Part shown: positions 51,401-62,870 of the stretch, one piece after another
Layout: the number at the start of each line of letters is the position of its first letter
Numbering within the stretch: the stretch's first letter is position 1
Source of the DNA: Cardiocondyla obscurior
Taxonomy: Eukaryota > Arthropoda > Insecta > Hymenoptera > Formicidae
DNA length: 64,000 nt
NCBI RefSeq assembly: GCF_019399895.1
Contig: NC_091864.1
Coordinates: 11,944,001-12,008,000 of the forward strand
Reading direction: 5' to 3'
The notes under the pieces: generated by a model
What the model saw: the letters and a program-made list of their open reading frames with translations, nothing else
The model's database searches: none
What the model was told of the DNA's origin: nothing
Program-made: the position numbers and the translations under genes

Positions 51401-54400
51401 AAAAGAGAGAGAATGAAGCGCCGGGTGAGGCTTAAAAATTGGCAAATCCGCCGATCGGACGTCATCGGCGTATCGGTTATATCGGTACCGGTCGTTGTGC
51501 GGCTTAAAAATGAAATTGCGCCCGTATCTCCCCGCCACTACCACCGCTGCCAGAGTTGGCATATCAAGCAAAACGACAATTTCGTTTTGGCAACGCGAAC
51601 GATATAGCTTAATCGCCTCCCGATCGCTTCCCGCGCTCAAGTATCGGACGTATCGTTTGACGTATACTCCTGTTTAACAGGCGAGGATTCGCCAAATAAA
51701 TTTCGAGGATTACAAATTCTCACCGTCTTACAAAACGAACGGTACTTCTTTTCGATTGATTACAAGGGTCCGATTTGATACCGATGTCACATTACAGCGC
51801 ACACATTTGCCACGCAGAATGTAAAATAATAATATTTCCGAGAAGAACTTTAACGTACCCATTTATCTATTTGCCTAAAATGATACCTTAAAAATTGCGT
51901 ATTATTAATTTCAGATCACGCGACGTCGTCCGATGCTGTGGTTGACACCGGCGATACAGAGCTTGGTCATCTGAGCGATCACCAGATCAACGACTCCCTA
52001 CACGATCCCTTGAATCTGGGCGAGTCCGACAGACCGCGCAAGGTGCGAAGATCGCGCACAACCTTTACGACCTATCAACTGCACGAGCTCGAAAAGGCTT
52101 TTGGGAACACGCAGTACCCGGATGTGTTTACTAGAGAGGAATTGGCTATGAGACTGGATCTATCAGAAGCTAGAGTACAGGTGCATTTCGCGAATGATTC
52201 AATCATTGGAATCAATCAAAAAGGACATACGTTTACGGGAGAAAAATTCTTGCAAAGACAAGAAAAAATTTTTATGAATATTTAGAAAGGGACTTTTAAT
52301 TAAAAAAACATTTTTTTCTTTTATTTTGCAAAAATAAACGAAATAGAATAAATGTAATAAATTTAAATATTGTATGTATATAATCAACTATCTTGTGTTT
52401 CTACGAGATATGCTTATGTCCTTTTCGCAATGACTGATTCAAATATTCCACAAATGCGGCTTGAAGAGAATGAGGGAAAGAAGTCTAGCCAGATTTTGCC
52501 AGACAGTTGGTGAAGTATAATTAACCCTTCGTCGCTTTGACTGGACGAATTCACAAAGCCCGAGAGGCACGCGAGTGTCGCTGAGTTTTGCGCATTTGAT
52601 AGTGGCAAGTTTTGTAAGTAGTTTTAATGACGAGTTTTAGATTCGGCCAGCAAGATGAGATTTAAAAGGCTAACTCATTGCTCGCACATAATTTCGATGT
52701 TAAATATGGTGCTCGTTAAAGGAATTCAAAATAATGCAATAAGCTGAGCAGGCAAAAAATCCTACATTATAATAACGTTCATAAAACGAAACATATTTGA
52801 ATAACCATTACGACACTTTGATATTCATAATTATAGATTTAAATTTATTTCATAATTCACAAAGAATTAATTTTTTACACTTCTTCGTCGCGATAAAATA
52901 ATTTTATATTATAATGCAGCGATTAATGCGCAATAACGTAAACTGATTTTCACGTGCAATTTTCACGAGGATCGATTTATAACATAGATTTCGGGAAGTT
53001 TGAGAAACGTTTCGAGCACCCTCGAGCGCTTGCAGAATTGCGCTTTGGCGACTCAGCCTCAGGGCGCAAGTCACTTAACTAATTAGAGACTATTGTATCG
53101 CAAAATTTCGTGCTGCCGTTTTCTAGCTGTAATTTTGCGAAACATACCTTACGCTCCGAATCCGTCAATGGTTAATTTTATAGAGAAAAGACTCCCTCGT
53201 GTAGGAATAGTTCTCTGCTTTGGAATTACTTTAAACCGACATTCTTGAAAATTCAAGTACGTTGCAGCATTGGGGTACAGTTTAAAATCCACGATAACGG
53301 GGGAACGCGTAGCTTTGTGTACCGTGATTTCCATTTCGCTTTTATACATCTTTTTCAAGATGCATTTTATTAAACGCAGTTATCAAATTAATTATCAAAA
53401 TAAATATATCGTAACACCGATTATTACAACGATTCCTAATAAATGTCGCGACAAAATTTTTTATTAATTTTTTAAAATAATAATATACTTTAATATTGAT
53501 ACGCTTACGAAATTACCGAATCGATTGTTTTATTCCAACGTACACGACAAAGTAACTGTCGACAATTTAGACGCGCGTATACCTTCTGCACGTATATGAC
53601 TGTGGGTGAGTGCGAAGGGTTGCGTGGGGCCGCCGACGGAAGGGTGGCGATGATGCTGAAAAGAGACAGAGAGCATTCCGATTGGCCCATTGTGGTACAG
53701 CGGAGCGACAATGCCGGCAATTGGCCGTCGCTCGACAAAACCGCTAAATGATCCGCCGCGGCGCACAGTGGTGCCACGGCCACTTTATTTCAATCTAGGA
53801 AATCCTCCAGTACACCCTCCCTCGCGTCCTCCACTCGCGCGCCGATTCCAGATGCGAAATTACCCCATTTTTCGGTATTAACGGCTGGCCGATGTGTCGA
53901 CGATCGGGCGCGTATGGTAATGCAATCGCGAGTCATTTCTGACGTTTCCTATACCCTGATAGATGATTCGCTACCGCCGAGTATTTTGAATAGAATTTTT
54001 ATAGACTACTATAAACGACGCAGCGCGATTTTTACCGTGTTAAATCTATATTTAAAAACTAAAGCCGCCTTTTTTTCTAACGAATGGCATATTATTTGTA
54101 ACGAAAGAGTTTGCGAAAATGTTTCTGTATTAAAAAATAATATTACGTTGATTTAGAACAAATTTAATTATAAGCTTTATTCAGAGATTATGACAAAAAT
54201 TGCATCAATGTGATAGATTTAAAGAGCTCTAATTGATTTAAGACGTATCGATGTACAGGTTGCAGAAACATTGTTAATTCTAAATGGTAAATGGCTCGCG
54301 AGATTAATAGGGTAGAGTTATGGAAACGCGTCGACGTTGCAAACTTTCGAGTTCACGGTGGGTTCTCTTAAATGACGCAAGGTTTGCGAGCACTTAAGCG

Positions 54401-56522
54401 TTAGAGGCTATTCAGAAGCGATTAAATAATTAACAGCAATTAGGCAATTGAATTTCCTACCCTTCTTCCCCGTCCGCCCATCTCTCGGTCCCGCAACGCT
54501 GACCTCTTTTCCTCGCTTCAACGTTATTCCTCTCTTCTCTTCCTCGATGCCACCTTTTTCTCCCGGCGCACCCTCGATTTTCTCACGTTGCCTTGATTTT
54601 ACTCCGCAATCCGACCGAACTAGCTTGCTAATTTGTCTCAATACAACGGTCCGCCACAAATCATAATTTTATTCGGTTTTCAAGTAAGTCATAATCAATG
54701 CCGCGCCACACATGCGATAAACCGTAATCTTTGTAGCTCCAGACACGCGTTTTCTCCGAATAAAAGACTAACAAACTATTCAGACGCGAAAGCATACTCG
54801 CGTACTTTAATTTTACCAATAATTTATTCTTTTTCGAGAATAAATAAAATAGAAATCCTTTTGTCTCTTTTTCTCTCTCTCTCTTTTTTTTTTTTTTTTT
54901 TACTGGTTCCTCTGGTACCCACGAAAATTCGGAGCAGCTCGAGTGGAAAGCGAAAGTATTTATACGGCAACCGGACCGGCGATAGGGTCGTTAGGGGTAG
55001 ACGAGAATAGAGCCGGAGGCAGGGGTTGCTGGTACTCAGGGGTACGAAGGAAATCAGGATAATTGTTAACAATTAGCTTAATCAACCTCGAGAGCAAGCT
55101 TTTGTTGTTGGTCGCTCTGATACGCGCGTCGGGGGTTCTCGTAGGGCTTCCCTTTCCTACTAAATTTGGATCTTCATGATGAATATCCCGGGATTCCGAT
55201 AAATTGCAATCAATAGAGATCATTGTCTCTTGACAATTTAATCAAATAAATTAAAATTACATTTATCATTATTTTTCTTTCAAGTATTTCGATAAATTAT
55301 TTCGTGGCGATTGCATAATATTTTTAATGCCAATTAATACAGTTGATTATTTATTCTACAAGGGATCTGTCTTTGCTTCAGGTATGGTTTCAAAATCGGC
55401 GTGCAAAATGGCGCAAGAAGGAAAAGGCTCTAGGAAGAGATACGAGTTTTATGCATGTCGAGCAGGGAGGTGAGTTTAAGAAGAGCAATCATTTAAACTT
55501 CTAGCTACAACAATACCATTAAAAAAAAGCAAACGGAACACGAAATACGATTTAAATGTTCTTTTTTTAATATTAAAATAATTGCAAAAGTTTGTTTTTA
55601 TTCGCCACTGCTTTGCAGTAACACAATAACGTGTGTTACGTTCGTTAATATGTGCAAGAGAAGACGATAGGGCGCGAGTTATAAAGGGTAGATGCAATCG
55701 GCGACAATTACATCTAATTTCAGTGTCGGTCGTCATAGCCATCACGTGCGAACAATATAAAGCAGAAACCTGGTCGATTATTTTTTCATGAGACACTGCG
55801 AGTAAAGCTTGTGCATCTAACTGACGATATTAGCGGTAAAAAAGTCTAATAGTTTCAGCTTTGTAGTACTCTTATGCATACGCTACATAATAATTAAATT
55901 TTTCAACTAACATACAAGACTTTAAAGTTTCTCGTGTTGATTAATTTGTATGACTCTCGTTGCGATCGGTCTAAAAAAAAGAAAAAAAAAAATAATTGCA
56001 ACAAATCTGAAAAATTACTTTCAGAGAATTAAGCAAGTTCGTCGAATCCTGTTTACAGGTGTTAACGAGTTGTCCCTTCACGCGCGACTGCTACAAACGG
56101 CCAGCGGCGTTCCCGGCGCGGACTCTTCAGGCCCGCCGACGGGCGCGTTTCCCTGGTTCATCCCACCGGTTTTCCCGTCACCTTGGCCACCGAGCGCGCC
56201 CAAGCTGCCGCCGTTACACGCTCTATTGTCCCAGTATATCGGCCTACCGTTGCCGCAGAATTTGGCGTCTCTGGGCACGATGCTACCAGTCGGCCTGAAT
56301 CCGAGCTCGTCGCTAAACCATAGCACCGTGAACGGCCACTCTTTAGGCGGTCACTTACACGGGCATCCTCTGAACCTCGGTGTGCAGAGCATACCGCAAA
56401 ATCTAAGCTCGAAGAACGACAGGGAGGAGGACTCGGCGTCGTCCGACGACGAGATCAGAAAGCAGAGCGCGGAGGTGTTGAGAGTGAAGGCGGAGGAAGC
56501 GCTACGTAAAGCGGACAATTAA
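45476..56522 (+). CDS. hbn: Homeobrain: paired-class Q50 homeodomain transcription factor
   Basis: Four coding exons: 45476-45548, 51915-52180, 55382-55469 and 56059-56522, phases 1, 0 and 1, giving 296 residues. Residues 12-19, YSIDQILG, are an octapeptide (eh1-like, Groucho-binding in relatives). Residues 68-127 are the homeodomain, from VRRSRTTFTTYQLHELE to WFQNRRAKWRKKEK, with W48, F49, Q50 and N51 all in place. The intron falls between homeodomain positions 46 and 47, the classic paired-class site. The C-terminal part is Pro-rich (FPWFIPPVFPSPWPPS), then LPPLHALLSQYIGL, which resembles Drosophila homeobrain (LLSQYMGL). The last 18 residues, SAEVLRVKAEEALRKADN, look like an OAR motif. Hbn acts in the nucleus in the embryonic brain. 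It belongs to the hbn-rx-otp (HRO) cluster. Arx-like paralogues are the main alternative; the KVRRSRTT and LSQY blocks favour hbn. Confidence 0.92.
45997..46032 (+). repeat. 36 bp dispersed direct repeat, copy 1
   Basis: Matches 46822-46857 at 31 of 36 positions by eye (TGTAACGTGAATTTAC... against TGTAACGCGAATTTAC...). Both copies end in CGACACGC and lie in hbn intron 1. Confidence 0.6.
46584..46644. repeat. Imperfect hairpin with about 22 nt arms
   Basis: The 5' arm AGGAAAAGCTTGCTTGATAT pairs with the 3' arm ATATGCTATGCAAGCTTGTCCT, including an uninterrupted AAGCTTGC stem, around a loop of about 19 nt. Size and mismatches resemble a pre-miRNA, but I do not recognise the mature sequence and there is no expression evidence. 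Confidence 0.45.
46822..46857 (+). repeat. 36 bp dispersed direct repeat, copy 2
   Basis: Partner of 45997-46032, same orientation, 825 bp downstream. The CG-rich sequence stands out from its AT-rich surroundings. Confidence 0.6.
48041..48333. mobile_element. LTR-like element (possible solo LTR) in hbn intron 1
   Basis: Starts TGTTACGCCGGG and ends CCGGGCGTAACA, giving the TG...CA termini and short inverted ends of an LTR. The length, 293 bp, is in the normal range. TTTAATAAAG inside (about 48170) could be a polyadenylation signal. The interior is CG-rich, unlike the AT-rich flanks. No clear target-site duplication is visible (flanks AATAT and ATGTA), so an old solo LTR or a TIR element are both possible. 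Confidence 0.55.
51204..51235. repeat. GA microsatellite
   Basis: GAGAGAGAAAGAGAGAGAG run about 700 bp upstream of the second hbn coding exon. Confidence 0.85.
52181..55381 (+). other. 3.2 kb intron 2 of homeobrain, splitting the homeodomain
   Basis: Donor CAG|GTGCAT and acceptor GCTTCAG|GTATGG, phase 0, between homeodomain residues Q46 and V47. Contains an imperfect palindrome with two Sox-like cores (53681-53722), CT-rich sequence near 54480-54590 and a poly-T run. No nested gene seen. Confidence 0.8.
53681..53722. promoter_or_regulatory. Imperfect palindrome with paired ATTGG and CATTGT elements
   Basis: ATTGGCCCATTGT on the left is mirrored by ACAATGCCGGCAAT on the right across a 15 bp spacer. 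Each arm holds a Sox-type core (CATTGT / ACAATG). The surrounding 150 bp is CG-rich. It is a candidate intronic enhancer site of hbn; function is inference. Confidence 0.35.
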
Positions 56523-56878
56523 CTGTGAGAGCTCACGAATTTTTGTAAATACGAGGAAACCCCCTTGGTTCACTCAAAAGCCGTTTGATACGCACGATAA
56601 TAATTTGCCTCGGCCGTCAACATTCGCGCACCTATAGTATCCTGTACGCGTCAGAAAATTATTTTGTTTATCAGCCTGCAAAAATACGGATTCAGGTGGA
56701 AAGTGAAAGAGAGAAAAAAAAAAAAAGAGAAAGTATATGTATGCGTATAAGAGATGAGATTTTGTAAAATATATGTACCATACGAGTATTAGATATATAT
56801 CATGTATACATATGTAACATATATATCAGTATAGACATTGTGTAAATATGTAGGCTACCCATTAAGTTAAAAAAATAT

Positions 56879-56884
56879 ATTAAA
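56879..56884 (+). terminator. Candidate polyadenylation signal (ATTAAA) of homeobrain
   Basis: Variant hexamer 357 bp after the stop codon, followed about 30 bp later by a T-rich stretch (56911-56926) suitable as a downstream element. Confidence 0.4.
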
Positions 56885-58483
56885 CCTACGAAGAATCACG
56901 CAAAACTGTATTGTTTTTTTTTTTTCAAATTAGTAGTGCCTATTAGTTTAACGTTGGTAGTCGATTTTAAAAGCAATTCCCTTGTAAAAGATGTCAAGAG
57001 AATATATAATTTGTGTCGTTAATAATTATCTTATAAATCAAATATTATTTGAGTAAATGAAAAAAAGAAACAAAAATCAAGTGGACACATTTATTGTTAG
57101 ATTAATAAAAATAATGAATTTAAATAAAAGAAAGAAACCAAGAAGGAATTTGAAAGCACTGTATTTGGAAGTATTAAAAGCGCTACCAATTACACAAGAT
57201 CATTTCTCAATCTACAGGTTTTCAAGTGTCTATATAATAGTCTTTACTAGCGTATCACGATTAATAAGCCGCAGGTGCCTACGGCCCGACTTTCGCACCC
57301 GTTGATTCGGGCCTCAACTACCCTAATTCATCCTGTCCGAGGGCAATTCACACGGGGGCGAGCTACAAAATCGCTTCCGCGTCATTAATCATGAAAAGAT
57401 TTGGCGCGTTGGCCGCGTCATTACGACGATTTCCTGAATTCCGCGCAGCTGGCGGCGTCCCCGCACGGACCCCCGAATTCCCACGGGCCCCGAGCAGCGC
57501 GATTGTGTCGCACGCGTTTAATCGCGCACCCTCGCCTTCCGTTTCTCCCTTCCTCATTGGCCCTCTCTCTTTCTCTCTCCGCTTTACCCCGGGCTCCGCA
57601 TTTTCCACCGCCGAAAGTGAATTTCGTCCGTGGGCGGGATCGGGCGCATCCCGGCGTGAATGTCGGTAACACGCACAACGGCAATTACAATCCGGCCAAT
57701 TTATCCACGTTATCAGAAATTTATCTGTCGCGAAGGGCAAAGAGCGCACGATGAGCGCGAGAGTTAACGTTATCGCCTAGCGTTATCGCGCGGGAAGGTA
57801 ATTATTGCACCACCTGCTTGGAACGAGCGATCCGCGCGGACTCGATAGAGCACGCAGATAAGGCGGGCTGGGTGAGTGATATTTTATTTCGAGGCTATTT
57901 CGTCGAAGCAAAGTTCTACCGATCGTTACTTGACAATTGTTGTTTAATTTCTTTTTACGATTAAAGAAAAAAAAAAAAAAAAATTAATAATATGTACTGT
58001 ATAATGTATGTGCAATCGACGTCGACAGAAAGAAACGCAAATGGCAACGATAGATCGTTGCGACGAGTACGTACCCCTTCGTAGGTTTTTAGGCAAAGAA
58101 ACTCAGGATGACGCACTCGAGATGCGACGCATTTTGCATTGCCACATTAGGTGAAGTACGCGCACGCTTTCGAAACGCTTCGCTTACGTTTTAGCTCAAC
58201 AACCGTGTCGCATAATGCCGCAAAGTTCCGCTAAATGGAACCATTAGAAGAAGGAGAAAGAAATGCTCGAGGTTCACTTCGCCTCGATTTCGTCCGTCAG
58301 ACGGAGTATTGCTGAATTTCGGCTTTGGTCCACAACGTCGGCGCGACTAAATTCTTTGCCACCGATACCAAGTTCAAAAGTTAGGTTAGAAAAAATATTG
58401 ACTATATTTTAAGCTTTAAATAATTATCCGTCTGTTTTAACCGATTTCTTTTAGTCGTCTCGTACTTGCTTTTTTTACTACAA

Positions 58484-58816
58484 GAAACCACGAGCACGCC
58501 TCGCGTGTGCTATTTTTCAAAATGTCTTAATTACGAACTACGAAAAAAGAATTATGTCACTTACTCATCTGCATGAGCTTCGGCGGAGTTGTAGAGTTCT
58601 GTGACTGTAACTTCGGTGACTGTAACATAAAAAGGAACATATCAATGTAGATAAGATTACTAAAAAAAAGAAGTATAAGTTTTTATAATAAAGATTTTAT
58701 TTAAACAATTCATACTCACTTAAAAGTTCCACTGATATAGGATGCCCGTTCCGGGTCTGCTTCTTCACTCACAACAGATGGGACGTGTCGAGCCATCCTT
58801 CCGCGCACTCGCCACT
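58484..58816 (-). repeat. Dispersed repeat, copy 2, with exon-like blocks on the minus strand
   Basis: Partner of 18673-19015, same orientation, roughly 80% similar by eye. On the minus strand it has the same ATG block (MARHVPSVVSEEADPERA...), ending at GTGAGT, and a second block ending at GTAAGT. Here the second block carries a duplicated segment with the acceptor-like TTACAG twice, and the frame hits TGA just before the second donor. It is immediately followed on the right by another palindromic element. Confidence 0.7.
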
Positions 58817-58908
58817 AGGCGGCATCGTTTTCTCGCATTTAAAAAAGATTTCTACCGGAATATATACGGGCCCGTTAAGACGCGCGTTTGTCGAGTTGTC
58901 GACATTCA

Positions 58909-59082
58909 CTGCAAATATTTAATAACGTATATTTCTAAGCAATTAGAACTGTTGCGTACAAAAAGTATCCGCTGTAAAAATATTCCACGAACATAGAATC
59001 AATCACACATGTTCGTGGAATATTATACTTTGTACGCAACAGTTGTAATTGCTTAGAAATTTGCGTTATTAAATATTTGCAG
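58909..59082. mobile_element. 174 bp palindromic (foldback) element
   Basis: CTGCAAATATTTAATAACG at the left pairs with CGTTATTAAATATTTGCAG at the right. Inner segments also pair: TTTCTAAGCAATTA with TAATTGCTTAGAAA, TGTTGCGTACAAA with TTTGTACGCAACA, and AATATTCCACGAACAT with ATGTTCGTGGAATATT. The small loop is at about 58996-59009. It has no coding capacity and resembles a MITE. Confidence 0.8.
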
Positions 59083-62049
59083 TATTAAATACTTGTCACG
59101 CCAATTTTTTATTGATAGGATTTTTTTATAGATAGGATAAAATACGTATAGATGAAGGATCACAGTTGAATACCACTGATCGCGATCGTGGTTGTTACGA
59201 AGGACAATTAGATTAAAAGCAGCGCCTCTCGCGGCGGCTTGAGATCCATTAGTGCCCATTGTGCCACCCCATTTACACCCCCGTCGACCATCCCCATTGC
59301 TTCATGCCCTCTCCGGAACAGAGCACCCGTCTCGAAGCCAGGTACTTATTCTCAATAGTAATATGCTCACTTCATATTTCTACCTCGTCGTCCTTTAACG
59401 CTTCTGTCTGCATCGGCAGAGTCTTTTCTTCTCCTTTCTCTCTTTCTGCATTTCTTTACAAAAAAAAAAAAAATTACGAACAGTGATGCCGTTTAAAAAG
59501 ATTTTTTTCCGTCTTGCAAAAGTTACTTCCCTAATACACGCGCGGAACTCTGATATTAATAACGCGGTCCGAATGGCTTCTATTAATTCATCATTTTTAA
59601 TTTAACGTAATATTCGTAATAAAGTTATGTACACGTATAGCTTTATTGAATAAAACTACAATTTTATATATTAATTTGTAGAGTTTAATGCGTAATTCGA
59701 TATATTTTTTCTGTTTGATATTTTATTCGTGTAAACATTGCGGCAAACATTATTATGGTTTCTGCATAAACTTCATATAAATGATTCGTGCAAAACCGCA
59801 GGTTAATTTGAGTGTAAAGTCGAAATAATATTCCTAAGCACGCACGTAATACATTCGCAACAGCTGATACTACCACAATGGTTCCACGTAGGTGGAGATA
59901 TAATGCTTAGAATCGCATATAGAACATTGTGATTTTTTTCGACGCTAATAATTCGTTAAGCGTCATTACGCGGAATTAACATTGCTTCTATGAAATAATA
60001 ATCGCTCTTCTACGAACATGCTCGATCTACTGTGGTGGGATTCGCTTGAAACGTTACATCATGCAAATGGACTTTTGCTTAGTTTACTCGATTACTGACT
60101 CGAATGACATAATTTTTTAATGCAATTTTATATACACGATAAATAAAATGTCAATAGATTATTGCGTTCAACAGAAATTATTATACCGAAATACTTTTAT
60201 GTCATGTGAGAGTGTGATAATTGGTACAGCAGCCTCGTTCAGGAATTTACGTTTGCGCGGCAATGAGATTCAAACTATTTGAAATTAACTGGTTCGGGAT
60301 ACCAGTTTCAATATCGCCCTAATTGCCGCAAAGAATGCGGAACTCCCCGCTGCGGATTCGAAAGGATGAAGGTACGTTCTGTGCGCTCTTTCCGAGACCT
60401 CGCTTGTTCACACGATGTGAAACTGGGTGTACGGTTATGCTTAAAAATTAGTGTCGTTATGACGCCGTGTTCGACTCTCCGTGTACATTAGGTGTACACA
60501 CTTCATTAAGGCTATTAGGGGGCATCAGAGCATCTAGGGTGCAGTAAGGTGACGATCGGCGGTCTCAAAAACGATCTCTTTCTATCCTCCGTCGTCTTTT
60601 CAACCCCCCCACACGAGGGGTGACCAACAATAATGGCTTTTGCGTTGATAGGCTTACGTTCGGAAATTGTGGGCCTCCCGAGCCTGAGACTCTCTTGAAA
60701 AGTGATATACCTGCAGCTTGCCGATTTGCTCGCATTCATACATCAGCGACATATACATCACGGATCGAAGAGCGATACGATCAAATAAATTGTTTATTTT
60801 TAAATATAACAGCTTGAAAGACAAGAATTGATTTCTGCAATTTTACAGTGAGTAAGCGATACGCTTTACGTATCGATACCATATTATTGCACGCGAATTA
60901 ATTTGGAGAGGCGTTTAAAAGAATGATAAACTGTGTTAGGTCGTTGTTTGGCTTGAAATTTAATTTCATCGCACTCAGGCTTGATTCTCGCGGAAAGCGC
61001 TTTTCATATAAAAAAAAAAAAAAAAAAAGAAACGGAGAGGGGTGACCAAACGCGATCGAATACACTCCGGCTCGTTGAAAAGATCAAAGCGCATGGAATT
61101 CTAATGGATCGTGGTACGAGGCCTTTCACACTCGATCAATTTTCTCGAATGAAACGGTTTTCGTGGAATAAAAGGTGCATTAAGGTGTGCTCGCATGTGA
61201 CGGGCATCGGGAGTGCGATCTTGCGCGAGGTCAAGAGCACCCTCTCCTTCCCTCCCGATAGAAGAAAATTCAGTAAACGGAGAACGAGGCCTAATATCCC
61301 TCAACTCTTTCCGAGAAGACTTTCTTTGCTCTCTCGTTTGGTTTACCTCGTACCGCGAAAGTAGTCATCTGTTGGATTTTTATTACTTTGTAAATTTTAA
61401 TAATTATTTTTTGCATGCAATTTCTTTTTCGCCACTCAATTGTAGGAGCATTTAAAAAATAATTTTAATGACATTAACATATAGGTAAGATTAAATAAAT
61501 TAAAATAATATAAATTGCGTAGAATAAAAACATCATTTTTATGTTTTTTTTTTTTTACCACTATACGTGTGTGTATATTTCAAGTGTCAAAAGAAACGTA
61601 TAAAGAAATGAGTAAAATTATCTTAAATATTGTAGATATTTTACTTTTCTCTGTTTAAGCAAAAACTGATCGTTTCGGTCACTATCAACTTTATCTGAAC
61701 GTGCAGGTCGTAAATTAATCGTATAGTTAATTCCGTTCTGTCAATGTACAATCTAATAAAGCGTGAGACACGAAAGGCTGCGACTGCTCTTTGATAAAAC
61801 GATCAGTCGACCAATTTCCATCCTTTGCCGTGCCGCTAATATTACATTACAATAAGTTGATTATCTATCTCGCGCGCTCATATATATATGTATATATTTT
61901 TTTTTATTTAAGAGAAGTTTAGAAGAAGTTAGGAGAATTATAAAAAAATTTAGCAACATTAAAAAAATGTGTTATACTCTGCTCTATATATATTTTTTTT
62001 TTTTTTTTTTTTTTTTTTATCTAAACGGTCAACGAGGGTGATAGAACTT

Positions 62050-62870
62050 TAGGGCTCAAGATTGCCGCATTTGCAACCGCGTAACAAGTTATCCCGGTCA
62101 TTGATTCCACGCCCGAGAACCATCGCGATGCCACAAAGGAGTCTCTCGCCGAGAGGCCCGGTTATTATTGAAAGCGTTCTCGCAATCCAAAAGAAGGCAA
62201 GGCGTTGGTGCCAGCCGCCGTATCCGTTTAGCCCTAAAGTGCTTTCACGGTCGGCGTTCGAGGGTTGGATTTAATGGCCGTTTAAGGGGATTTCGGTGGA
62301 TAATTAGCGGTGGTACCGGGGAAAAGAAAAAAAAAAGGAGAAGTATCGTCGCCGCCGTCGTCGTCGCCGTGTGGCACGGCGTTGTAACGGCGTGGTGTAT
62401 GCGCCTCTTGGTGCGAAAAGCCGCGACAAAGAGGGTCGGTTACACGATTACACGGTGGGATATGCGCGGTGCACCGACAATCCGACCGCCGATTGGCCGT
62501 CTACGAGTGATCTCGGGTAGTCCATTGGCCTCGTACCGGGACTTGATACAAACCCGGATACGAGACTGGCCGCACGGAAGCGGCAGGACCCCGAAGGAGA
62601 TTCTCTCGAGAGCCTTTCTATCGAATGGTCCCCGTCGACCTCCCGCGGCGAACGCAGGCAGATGCGGACACGCTACACCATGTATAGAACCGCGCCGAAT
62701 AATAATCTCGTGGCCGTGTTTGGCCACAGAAGTATCTTTTATTGTGATTTTTTTTTCCCCCCCTTCAAGCCCCGAGGAGGGCGGGTATCCCACGATGGCG
62801 AGAGGTGTAAGCTTACAAGTTTACGAGGTCGCTTCTAGTTGGTGAGCACACGCTACCAGTCTATCTCTAA
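62050..62870. promoter_or_regulatory. CG-rich block with CCAAT-type boxes
   Basis: About 800 bp of CpG-dense sequence bounded by AT-rich DNA. It contains GATTGGCCG (about 62492) and CATTGGCC (about 62523). It is a candidate CpG-type promoter or enhancer downstream of hbn. A long plus-strand frame spans much of it but shows no domain and is probably a result of the composition. Confidence 0.35.

Larger units (their letters stand above)
45549..51914 (+). other. 6.4 kb intron 1 of homeobrain
   Basis: Bounded by GTACGG and TTTCAG, phase 1. AT-rich on the left and mixed on the right. It contains a 36 bp duplicated motif (45997-46032 and 46822-46857), a miRNA-like hairpin (46584-46644), an LTR-like element (48041-48333) and a GA microsatellite (51204-51235). 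I see no nested gene on either strand. Confidence 0.75.

Noticed and set aside
51938..52285. Truncated homeodomain frame running past 52180
   Set aside because: It reads through the intron donor CAG|GTGCAT. The homeodomain continues in frame at 55382 with VWFQNRRAKW, so the frame beyond 52180 is intronic.
59053..59259. 68-codon minus-strand frame starting MGTNGSQAAARGAA
   Set aside because: Overlaps the palindromic element at 58909-59082 and has no supporting splice structure or family.
62168..62845. 225-codon plus-strand frame, the longest in the right flank
   Set aside because: Composition follows the CG-rich island, other frames on both strands are also open there, and no domain or homologue is recognisable.
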